The position numbers and the translations under genes were made by a program. This document shows, piece by piece, positions 10,961 through 22,200 of a stretch of DNA of 64,000 nt. This DNA comes from Antedon mediterranea (taxonomy: Eukaryota; Echinodermata; Crinoidea; Comatulida; Antedonidae): assembly GCF_964355755.1 (NCBI RefSeq), contig NC_092673.1, positions 20,589,001-20,653,000 on the forward strand, written 5' to 3'. How positions within the stretch are numbered: the stretch's first letter is position 1; every line of letters begins with the position of its first letter. The notes beneath the pieces are model-generated. The model did not search any database. It had not been told where the DNA came from and was given only the letters and a program-made list of their open reading frames with translations.

Positions 10961-13900
10961 GATTAATTTGGCTAACATTTAGTTCCGGAATCTTGTCTCA
11001 TATTTTTTTTAAACAGAATATCTCCAATAAATCATTCGAACCATAACTAAATTTACTGCTGTAAACACAATTTTTGGATTTATCTAAATTTATATTTAAG
11101 TTTCAGAATTCTATTAATTCTAAAACTAATGACAATAATTGAACTTGAGAAATGCAATAAGAGCAACATAATTTTTTGGAAATCATATTCTTAAACGAAT
11201 GCAAGGAAAAAAACTTGATAAATGTCAATCAACCAAAACAATTTTGCATCCCTATTTCGTCAAAACGTCAGACAACTTTTGATAGGTGCTACATATAAGA
11301 TAAAGATACGTAGAGGTGGGGTAGAGGGGGAGTGGGTGGGGGAGGGGAGAATGCAGAGCCATATAATGACATTTGTCATGAATGTATGTTGTCGTGTGAG
11401 ATTTAAGAAGGTCAAATTGGAATGAGAGGGGGGAAGGGGACACAGAGAGAAATATTAGTAATGGTGAAATGGAAAAACATTAATCAAACAGAAGAATAAA
11501 TATATATATATATATCACGTCACAGGTTCATTAAAACTATGGATTCAAATTTATATAAATCACTTCCAATGGTATTATATAACGATTAGTGTAATATTGA
11601 TGTAGTTTAGCTGTTAATGTCTCAATTAAGTAATCCGCACCCGTTGGCATCCAAAGTACGTTAACTATACCCTGAAATATCTCGTTATAACAATTTACAC
11701 AATAATAATAATGTCCACTATAAGCGTACATTTACAGCACGAATATAATCCTTTAGGATGTGTTTATACTTGTGCAGACCGTTTGATATTGCTGAAGGTG
11801 ATAAAAGTAATTCTAGCAGTCTTGCGAAGATTATCTATTGATTCATTATGGCGAATATAGTTATATTTGAAATATACACGTGTCAAATATCTAATTGGCC
11901 CAATATTGATTTTAGATACACAATTCAAAAATCCAATTTATATTAAAGTTATTTTTTAGATGTTAAGATGTGAATACCTGCAGCAAAGATTATATACTAC
12001 AAGAAAACAATCTTCAGAATCCGATGTATCGATATTAAACATGCACACGTTATACGACCATAAAAAACATTATCAATATGTAGGCCTAATGGTACATTCA
12101 TGCATTATAGCGCACCTTCTTATGGTAATTTGTTCAGCGTTATTAATAGCATTATTTTAATGTGAAATCTCCGATATTTGTTTTATGAACGGGCACTTAA
12201 ATAATAATGGTATGTATGAATGTAGTATCGTAGCTGATGTTAATCAGCAACATGGTATTTCTTTAATGTGATGCAGTAACGAGATACAAAACACAACGTT
12301 CATGAATGGTTATCGCGAAATATGACAAGGCAAAGGTTTATTATTGAATATTGTCATATACATGTTATCAGCAACAGCTGCAGCCGGACTCCTATAATTG
12401 TTAATCACAGATTGTTATTTTACTCATAATGCCTTATAACTATAACTATCGATTGATAACATTCTTTCAACTTAGATACTACACAATATGTCCTCCTCAT
12501 GACATGAATGTCTTCGAGCGAAACATTACGCTATATGCTTTTCATAGAATGTATTTGTCATGTATAAACACAACGATGACAACACGATTGTCGGATAATG
12601 GCGACGAAGGTTGTTGTACGGTATCTTTGGGTGTTGAATTTTTAGGGACTTTTAATATATCTATACCTTGCATTCACCCACAGGGAGTGGTCTCACTCCA
12701 AGGAAGGTAATGATAGGCCTACAATGTTGCCTCCAAGCTAAATAATCAACAAGTAAATTGCAACAATTGTGAGATGTATTCGTATTGTGAGTGATGTAAA
12801 TTATAATCAATATCATAATTGTATAAATAAATAAAGATGACATTATATCATATCATTGCATTTCCCACCTGGGAATTGAATACGTTTGACAACCATCTGA
12901 TTTGGCCGTCCTCGGGGATTTGTTAACCTTTTGTACAGAAAAAAAAGATTTTTATTTTTTGTTTACGATCACGTAAAATTCTATATGTTTTTATATCAAA
13001 CACATTGTGTTATAGCTTTATACGCAATGGTTAGGTGCAAAGCCGTCCGTGTAGTGTCAATGGTCAAGTGTCCTTGCGTTACGTCCTAGTGTGGAAGCGT
13101 TATGAACGGTATTCTTTCCATAATAACACCCCTTTATGGCACCTTGTTTGTTAAATTCCTCATGAAATAACAAATACAATCAATTTCGAAATTAAAGTAA
13201 CAATTGTAAATGCATATGATGACGAAGTGTGAAGGTATACGGTACGGTTAATAATCATTTGTAACACTTCAGAATTAACTTCTGAATTTTAAATCTATTT
13301 TAACATTTAAAAAAAATATTTTCAACGACATTCAATTATATTTATTTGATCACGTATTCAATAATATTTGATTAAATATCATGGAATAAATCGATAACCA
13401 ATCAATAATCGATCAATAACTCGATGGATCATTCAATTACTGAAATGTTAGCAAATCAATAATACAATTAGACCTAATACTATTATTGGCATCTTCCAAA
13501 ATCAATGAATAATCGGTGGAAGGAATAACCGAGCACGGGAACCATTAGTCGATTTTTACCAAGAATCGCTCAATGAATAAATTACTAAAAAAGGTTATCC
13601 AATAAACAATATTGTATGAACAGGTATACAGTGATCACGAACCGAACAATCTCTACCAATACAATTTCCAGATAAAAGCAATGACATTACTTGGAAAACG
13701 GTATTTTAGCGCTTCGCTGACTGCAACCCGTAATTGTTTTTCGATAATCATTATTTGTATTCACAATAATCCCTAAACCACAACACTGTGAGAGATCAGC
13801 CATGGGGAAGATTGCGGTGTTTACGCTTGTGTAATTAAAGCGGCCGGCGGAAACATTACGTCGCGCGGCTGTTACAGGCGAAATGATGTTCAAATCAAGT

Positions 13901-15398
13901 AGTTAATCATTATTATCATTATATTATCTTTATTCCGTATGCCTCTAGAGCAATCTAATCAATTAAAATAAACTTTTGCGTTTTATGATCAAACTTATGA
14001 AATGGGGCCAGTACACATTATTTAACAAAATAGTAATGTTTGTACGTGGCGATGATACAACGTCTTAAACAATGTATACCGCATTTAATCGAAAAAACGG
14101 GGCGGTTATTGTTCAGGGGGGTTTTTAGAGGGACGTTTATTCGGAGGAGGATTTATTTTTTGGTATGGTATTGTGTATAGTAAATAAACACCCTCTAGAT
14201 ATTAAAAAATACAACACAATTAATATAAAAAATTGATAAAATACGGTAAAATTGTATCAAAATCTCGGTAATTTGTAGATTATATGAATGAATTCTACTA
14301 CAAATATACATGTGTTGAATATGTGGATGTGGCAGGGCGTTTATTCAAAATGATGTTCTATGCGGGGGAGGGGAAGTTCATTCAAAGTTTATTCGAATAA
14401 ATACGGTACCGGTATATAATATAATAAAAACATTTATAATGCGCCAAATATTCAGTAAAAAGTTATACAATAATTCAAAATGATTACAAAAGTTATTATA
14501 GAATGTCGATTCGTTATCAAGATTTATGGATTTACTCCAGTATATGATTTAGTAATTTTACATGGTAGGGCCTATATCTGATCAAATGGAGTATAAAATA
14601 TTTTAATTAGTAATTTATTAAATATAAAATACATATAGAGTCGAGATATTTGGGAAGCCTGTTTCGATTTCCAAACCCAAATATACCCATTCACACATTT
14701 GTGAATTTAACCTTTGGATCTAAATCGGTTCTTAGAACCTAAAATGAAATCATCGTGACCTTTGAATTGAAAAGAATACTAAAGATGCTTATTTAAATCA
14801 GAATTTTAATCTTGTTGTTACAAAAATGTATCTATCTATTAATAATATTTATTATATCCAATATTAGTGTAGGGGATACAGATCTCCGTACTGTGAGGGC
14901 TGCAGAAGTATTATGTGGATAAGAGGGGAGATTGCGCGTGCCTATTCGGATTCGCCACTCTTGTATATACTGTACCCTCTTTATATTCATGAATTTGAAT
15001 TGCAACGTATTTTTGATTTTTACCCTGTTTGCAATCTGATACCGGAAATAGGTGTACTGTTTCACAAGAATACGGATGTTTCATTGGTTAAAAGTTTAAT
15101 TCGTCATTAGGTAAACATGACATGTGGTTTTTTTTATTATGCAATAAGAATAGATACGATAATATATCTTGTTTCCGGTACAGGCAAAAATTACTAACGG
15201 TAGCAATTATATAGTAATTAGTTAAATATGGCGTGTTGGTTGTTTACTGCACCAATGGGCCTAGACTCTTCAGCTTTCCCTAATTTTTGTTTATGTAACA
15301 TTTAAAGCCTTTTATCTGTCTTTTACTCTTAATAAATGAGATAAATGGCCACAAATAGTTTGAGGATGGTTAACAATCAAAATCTGACAACCTTGTAC
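10961..15398. other. intergenic region without a supported gene
   Basis: AT-rich sequence between the receptor promoter and the next gene. It holds a G-rich strand at 11310-11440, a TA microsatellite near 11500, a partial family A MITE end at about 13070-13100, a relatively CpG-rich patch at 13690-13890, and a repeat around GGGCGTTTATTC (14100-14410) related to 58350-58400. Short open frames (11537-11731, 12429-12710, 14913-15110) show no recognisable protein. Confidence 0.5.
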
Positions 15399-15408
15399 TA
15401 TATAAAAG
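15399..15408 (+). promoter_or_regulatory. TATA box of the helical-cytokine-like gene
   Basis: TATATAAAAG, a near-ideal TATA element 89 bases before the start codon. Transcription would start near 15430, giving a ~65-base leader. Position and match support it; no start-site data. Confidence 0.7.
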
Positions 15409-15496
15409 AAGGGAACATGAATAACTTTCAAATAGTTTATCCAGAGCAGTTTTTGAGACAACTTATTTGTTAAGTATACCACATTTGTTAATAAAC

Positions 15497-18439
15497 ATGA
15501 AGTTAACCATCAGTATTATTGGTAAGAACATTTTTATTTACCAGTTTGTGTTTTTTTGTTTTCTATTGTAGAATTGGCAAATCATTTTTTGTTATTTGAT
15601 ATAATTTATTTTTATTTCAACCATCTTTAAAGAGGACAACCCTTCAAGTTTAGCCCAGTGGGTCAACTGATATTTTAATCATAATTATCATAATTGTTTT
15701 TCATAGTGCTATTTTTCTGTAAGTGTTTTAATCATTTAATTCTGGGTAATATGGTATACATTTTTTTATAGATTTTTTTCAATCAGTAAATAAAGGTACT
15801 TAAATATGATATTTTATCAAATACAGAATACATTATTTTAGGAAATTTGTAGTCAATCGTGGCTTGATGCGCATTGAAGATAAAAGTTCAAACATTATAC
15901 GAAACTATACGCTTTAAAACAAATGGTTCTCCAATCGTTTTAACTCAAAAAAAGTTTAAAATATTTTTCATTCAGTCCTTCTTCATATAGAAGATCTCTC
16001 ATCTGTCTACTATTTGTTTATTAGGAACTTAGGCTTAAAAGGACAGTTACATTTGCAACGTTATATTTGGCGGGTTAATGTGCATCTTTAGTCATACTTT
16101 TTGACAATTGACTTTCCACAAGCGATATACTTAGTCCGGAAATAAAATAATTAGTCTAGGTTGTGGTCCGAAATGAGTAAAAAGATAAATATTTTGGCAC
16201 ATATGGCGTTTCATACGTATAATACTTTTGTATAGTTTTCAGACAAAAATCGAAAAACCGACTGGTGGACAAACATAAAATAGACTACAACACAGACTTG
16301 GGGCACTAGTTTATAAAGCAATCTGACCGATAGATTAGAACCAGGGAAAAGGGTAGCCTTATGCGACTTGAGCACTCTTGAGTGGTATGTGCGCTATAAA
16401 AATCCTGTTATTATTATTATAAATATGTTGCGCTTAATGTCTTACGTGTATACACTCCATTATTATACGCGACTAAGTTGAAAGCCTTTCGAGCACAAAG
16501 TTGCAAAATACTGAGCATTGTAGTATGATGATTATACATTACAGCATTGGTATTCACTATGGTGACGGCCACTATTCCATCAAACCTGACACAATCTTGT
16601 CAAATCGAACTTGCACCGGACAATCTCTATCAACTTTATGCCAAGTTGAACTCTACCATATCAACTGTAAGTAGACATTATGTATCTCTATAATTATACT
16701 TCTAAATTAAGGAAAAAATTAATCTATATCAGTGATCAAAAATAATATTAATAACATCGAATATGTGGGCTTAGATAAATAAAAATCTATTTGGTTAATT
16801 TGAAATATATAAATATATATAAGAATTGTCATGGATCGGGGCACTTACAACAATTTTCATTTGCTCATATGCATAATTATACGATTGTAATGGATTGAAG
16901 CACTAACAGTTGTCATTATAATACTTTTCTTCCCAAAGAAGAACCGGTATTGTCGACTAATAATATATTACTGAATAACTATTTATAAATTAGATCATCT
17001 CCAGGCTTATTTGAATACATTTCACAAAAGTTTCTTAAAACTTGGTTCTCTTGACGCAAAGTGATGTATTTAATCGATCAATTCACATTTATTTACTGAC
17101 ATTTTATTACTGATTGCATAATCACAAGTGAGAATCGATGACGCAACAGTGCTGCTTTGATTTCACGCAGGCGGGGGAAAACACAATAATTAAAAGGGCA
17201 TTTTCTTGCGTTGCGTTGCGTCGCTAGTGGAAACCAAGCTTTGCTTAAAGCTTGGTTCCCACTAGAACGTAACGCAAGGACGTAAACACAACGCAAGCGT
17301 TATAACCAATGACAAGCGAAGTTATTATATAGACAGTTAGCAATCACAAGCGAATAAGCCATCGCTTGTGATTAGTCAATTTACTTGCGTTGCGTTACGT
17401 CCTTTTGTTGCGTCACTAGTGGGAACCACGCATTACGCGTACAGTGCGCTTGCGTTGCGTTCAGTGGCAACCAAGTTTTATGGGAGGAGAGAGGTTTTAT
17501 AGAGTTAAGATTTTTATGCCATGTTTAATCAAACCACAAAAGGTAGCTATACATACATCTGTACGTATCCGTGAAAGTTCATCTGTCTACGTGCTAATTA
17601 TTATTATTTTTTTTGTTTATTAGACCAATGGTTCAATTCGGCATTTTCGATTTCTTCAACGTCTAACGAACATAAGTAATCCTTGTGTAAGTACCGTACA
17701 ACACATTTCATTTGTGACTATATTTTAATTCAATCTGTATTTCCGGTCTTCAAATGTTCGCTATAAAAGTTTTATTGTTAAAGTCGTTTACCACCATAAG
17801 AAATATAATTTTGTGAGTGACATGACATTGGTATATTTCCTAATTATTTTACTAAGCTCAGAGAGGATAAAATTATTTTATTGTTGACCATTTCTCTTTC
17901 AGCGAGGATTGAAGAGGTATCATCAACATTTCACAAACACGCTATTCTTGGTTTCCTCTCCAAATAATGAGATTGTTAAAATGCACACAGTAACCAATTG
18001 CATTAAACGTTGGGTAAGGTGTTATCTGATTATCGTCAATTTCAATCAAAGATTTTATGCACATCAATTAAAATAATATTATTTCGATAATAACACTATA
18101 GGAGAATTATCAATCACACGTATGGTGTGGAAACGTGTTGGGTTGCCGTCAATGACGCCACGAATATTTGGCGCTCGCCGTTCAAACATTGTTGAATCAT
18201 TTTACGAGTTTTATTCGCGCGCGCGCGCATATCACTCGATATTGCATAGTAATTTATTTATTTTATTCCTGCAGATCAATTTGAAAGACATTACATACAC
18301 CTTTAACGCTACCACTAATAGTACATCGGTGAACGCTACTGTTAATGACGTAATCATCTTCGATCGCCTTCTCAAGTTTCTCGCAGGGTTGGTAATGGAA
18401 GTTGGTTCTCTGATGACGTCGACTAATTTCTGCTTTTAA
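15497..18439 (+). CDS. secreted four-cysteine helical glycoprotein, class I helical-cytokine-like
   Basis: Five coding exons: 15497-15521, 16545-16666, 17624-17686, 17903-18013, 18275-18439; all borders GT/AG, intron phases 1, 0, 0, 0. Product: 161 residues. Residues 1-18 are a signal peptide (MKLTISIIALVFTMVTAT). The mature part is ~143 residues with Cys27, Cys70, Cys103 and Cys160, so two disulfides are possible. N-glycosylation sequons are at Asn 22, 44, 51, 65, 118, 122 and 127. Helix-like stretches fall near 29-48, 53-66, 71-107 and 130-153; the last, IIFDRLLKFLAGLVMEVGSL, is clearly amphipathic. Family knowledge: EPO, IL-6 and growth hormone genes share five coding exons with phases 1-0-0-0, a tiny first exon and a short third exon. 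I recognise no sequence homologue, so cytokine function is inference from architecture. It has its own TATA box and lies ~860 bp upstream of PBDC1 on the same strand. It could instead be another secreted helical protein. Confidence 0.75.
16361..16424 (+). repeat. SINE 3' tail with (TTA)n
   Basis: Contains ACTTGAGCACTCTTGAGTGG, GTGCGCTATAAAAATCCTG and a TTA run; a copy of the tail at 8745-8817. In intron 1 of the cytokine-like gene. Confidence 0.7.
17196..17480. mobile_element. MITE family A, complete copy flanked by partial copies
   Basis: The complete copy is 17246-17433, starting AAAGCTTGGTTCCCACTAG and ending ACTAGTGGGAACCACGC. It is flanked by single ends of the same family at 17196-17240 and 17434-17480, so one copy may have inserted into another. 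Intron 2 of the cytokine-like gene. Confidence 0.75.
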
Positions 18440-18569
18440 AACTAGAACGGAACCATATTTTGTATTTACCTTGATATGTTGTTGTATATAATTATAATAT
18501 AGTGTATAACTCTATACTCATAAAGAAGCTTAAAACAAAATTATTTTTTTCACTAATTTTATTGTATAT

Positions 18570-18651
18570 AGAGACACAACGGAATTATTCGTGACTTTCG
18601 CTGGCGTTGTAGTCTTTGCATTGTACTTGAGTATCGAGAATATTAATTAAA
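18570..18651 (+). other. possible alternative terminal exon and poly-A signal downstream of the cytokine-like gene
   Basis: After an acceptor-like TATATAG at 18564-18570, one frame stays open for 25 codons and encodes the hydrophobic run LFVTFAGVVVFALYLSI before a TAA. If used with a weak donor inside exon 5 it would replace the last residues by a membrane-type tail. ATTAAA at 18646-18651 is a candidate poly-A signal. More likely this is simply 3' UTR. Confidence 0.25.
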
Positions 18652-19295
18652 AACAAGATAGGCTCTTCTAAATTCTATAGTAATAATTTAATAATGTAGT
18701 AGGCCTAGCCTAACTAAGTTAAGCCTTAAGTAATTTTAAATATAATAATTAATCATTAAATGCTTTTACATTTTATAATTTTATTATATCCATGTTGGTT
18801 TACAATAGAGACGTGACACAACACAAGGACGCATAGCGCATTTATTCGCGAACTGCCGTTTGCGTTGCGTCTACGTACGTCGTCTTTGCATTGTTTCCAA
18901 GTTTGAACCAAGCTTTATCCAGTAGAATAGAATGTACGTACCATAATAAGATACTAAAATGAATTAAATGTTTGATTCCTAAAAATATTTATTTTATTTC
19001 TGTGTTTTATAGTTCCAATTAATAATCTTAATTAATGTTGATGGCATTATGAGGAAGATTATTATTTATATACATATCAATTATATTGATAGAAATTATA
19101 CTTATTAATATTAATAATGATGACGAATGATGAGGCGACAGAGTACACGAGTACACTGTGCAGAGCCATTGAATATTATGGCTCTGACACATTGCAGTAG
19201 CGCCCTCTGTTTCTTTCGTTTTTGTCCCATGCTTGCATACCAACCACCCACACATGTGTATTCCTTGTATAAAAAGTTGATTGAAATTGAAAAAG
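18652..19295. other. intergenic: PBDC1 upstream region
   Basis: Contains a degraded MITE family A copy (18806-18915) and a small hairpin (AGAGCCAT/ATGGCTCT) at about 19162-19186, close to the presumed PBDC1 start of transcription. No TATA box was recognised. Minus-strand open frames here are not supported as genes. Confidence 0.4.
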
Positions 19296-22200
19296 ATGTC
19301 AAATGACCAAATTGAAGCACTGGTAAGGAAAGGTATTTTATATGCATGAGAAGTGGTCAGTTACCGTGCATAAGCCTAAATAATATTCAGTAACTGTAGT
19401 TAAGATAATTCGGATAACTGGCTAGGCTAGGCCTACTTACTACTACTTAATAGCTAGCTAAGCCTAAGAAGCTAGCCTAGGCCTAGCTAGTATAGTAGGG
19501 CCTCCTAAGGCTAGCTAGGCTACTAACTAGCTAGGCTAGAGTAGTAGGTAGGCTAGCCTGCGTCAACGTTGTATCACTACTACTAACTAGGGGCCTAGAG
19601 TAGAAGTCTGGGTTACGATTTTTTTTTCCGTACGAGAGTTTCTCCATCGGTTCGTTTCGGACTCAATCGACTCTCTTCGGTATTTGGTAAAGTCAGCTCA
19701 CTGATGCGTGACAACATAATACAATTTACATTTACAAACCGCAAGCTAATACAGCCTCAGGCTCTCATAATAGTAAAATGAATCTACACTAATACAAGTT
19801 TTGATGACATTAATTAACTAGGCCTACTTAGTAATTACATTAAGAACCCAAACCAATAGCATATTAAAGATATTTAGGTCTACGACCCAATAGTAGGTCG
19901 TATCAGATATTATTTTTTGAAGTTGAACGACCTTTTGTCACGAACGAGGCTCTTTTCTTATCGTTATGGTATTGTAGATATATGACCAAAGCGGCCACGA
20001 GCGAAAGCGGCCGCCAATAGAATCTACGAAACGCCAAGTACGTCATACAAATAGTTGGGGCAGTCACCAATGTAGCCTGCATGTCATTGTAGTACTGTAT
20101 TATTAGGTTATTATTTTGGTACCGTTCTCGGGTATATTTAAAGGTCTCAACTGGTTCAGAAACAAAAAGGTGTTAATTTTAAATATTATGCCTTGAATGG
20201 ACACATTATAATCATATCTCTGTATTGTATAAATGAATACAGTATATCATATATTACGGATATAGATCACAGTATCTAGAAATCCTTTAAAAAATATTCA
20301 ATATCCGACCTGTGAAAAGGAAATAAAGATAAATGCAGTAGGCCTACTATATAATATATAACTTCTGTTATTATATAAGTTCTGTTTTATTTCTGCAGCA
20401 TTCAGAGAAATGCATGCTTTTTTAGCCCATGGCTAGCCTTGCCAAGCTTGTGTAGGCCTATGCAATGTATTACGTTTGAATTTAAAATGATTATGTACAG
20501 TAGGAATTCCTATGCACAGTGTATGTTTTTTATACCTTTTAAAATAATATTAAATTAATATTTATATTGTAAGGTAATGGAAATTTTACGTTAAAGATGT
20601 ACGTATTATCCCCAATCATGAAAAATAAAGATTTCAGACTTTTAATAATAGGCCATTTTGGAGTTTTAATTAAGTTATAGGCCTACAACTAATATTGTTG
20701 TTTATTATGTGTATATGTAATTTGGAAAATCATAAAAAATACATGCAAAGTAAAAACATTTTATTACGGTACTGACACGACTACAAATACGTTTTTAATA
20801 ATAACACATTTTCCAGGAAGCTTATATGTGATACTATCATCTTATGAAGATCGGTTTTCTGTATTCCATATTCTTGATTTTATTTTTTTTATTATGGTTT
20901 CTGAAATTAATTTAAAAAAAAAAATTGTTCATTTTATTTCAACATTTCCACCGGCCAAGATATCAATATTATTAAATTAACACAAAATTAAACGCTTTAT
21001 AAGCAAGCATGTGTTTCTATACATTACAACTTACAAGAATACATGTTGCTAGGCCTATAATGTATACAATTTTTCAAATGTTACACTTTAATAAAAACCT
21101 GAAGAAAATTGTAATTTTCTTGATAAAAACATCTGTTAGTGTTACTGTACATATAATTTCTAACCTACTACTTCATTTTATTAAAATAAAAAATAGTACT
21201 GTAGATAGAAATGTACTACATTGAAGCACACGTACGAAGGGCTAGGCTAGCTAGGCCTTGCTTGTGTGACGACCAACAAAGTGCTGCTGCTGTGTGTGTG
21301 TTACTGTTTGTGAATCTGATGACCTACATACATTGGTTTGTGGCTGCCTATACAGTATTATATTATTAAAATTCTAGGCCTATTATTATTACAATGATGT
21401 TCAGTACTTCTATCAATATTTATTATATTTACAGTGAGTATAGTATACTGTAGTATGTATAAATCTGTCACTCGTGCAAAAAAGCTGCTCACGTTTTGTC
21501 TTGGGGATGCTGTCACGCATCAGTGAGAATCGGAGGCTTACCGAAGAGTCGATTGAGTCCGAAACAAACCGATGGAGGAACTCTCGTACGGAAAAAAAAA
21601 TCGCGTCCGGGTCTGGCCTAACCTAGTTTCGTTGGCTTGTTTGTGGCCGGATCAACACCTTCGGCCTAAAGGTTTTTTAAATTACTGCTGGCTAAACTTG
21701 TTTTTAAAGTTGGGCTATGATGGGCTAACATTTCACAGTACTTTTGAGAATAAGTTAATAAAAAAAACGTAGGCCCTTCCTATATTTTATTAAATATTAT
21801 ATATAGTTTAATAATTTAAATTGTTTAATATTTACGCCGTAATATTTAAAATGTAATAATTGGTACTAGGCCTATATAATCATTATTAAATGCTTTTTTT
21901 ACATTGTTTTGTATAAATTAAAGTTACGGACATTAGTTGTCCAAATATGCATACAATAATAAGATGATCAATTACTGATTGTTTTATGCTTTTTTGTTTT
22001 ACTTTTAAATCAGTCTCTAATATCAATAAAGATATATTATTTAAAGGGGTTAAAAAACAACAATTTATTTTTACTTTACATAGGGGGCTGGTGGAGCACT
22101 CGCAGCAAAAAATGCACTCTCACAGCCAGCAGAGAATTATGTCAATGATGTAAGTACAATATGTAATGACATCCAGTTAACTAGAGTGTTCACAGAATCA

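Noticed and set aside
11537-11731. 64-codon minus-strand frame preceded by TATTTCAG as an exon
   Set aside because: The acceptor-like site is suggestive, but no matching donor, neighbour exon or protein family could be found.
12429-12710. 93-codon plus-strand frame as a gene
   Set aside because: No recognisable motif, AT-driven composition, no splice or promoter signals, and overlapped by a minus-strand frame of equal quality.
18122-18274. Upstream part of the open frame ending at 18439 as a longer exon
   Set aside because: It contains a (GC)n run and no splice entry that fits; the TTCCTGCAG acceptor at 18266-18274 and phase 0 from the previous exon define the exon.
19028-19347. Two minus-strand frames across the PBDC1 first exon
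   Set aside because: They are antisense to a supported exon and show no family likeness.
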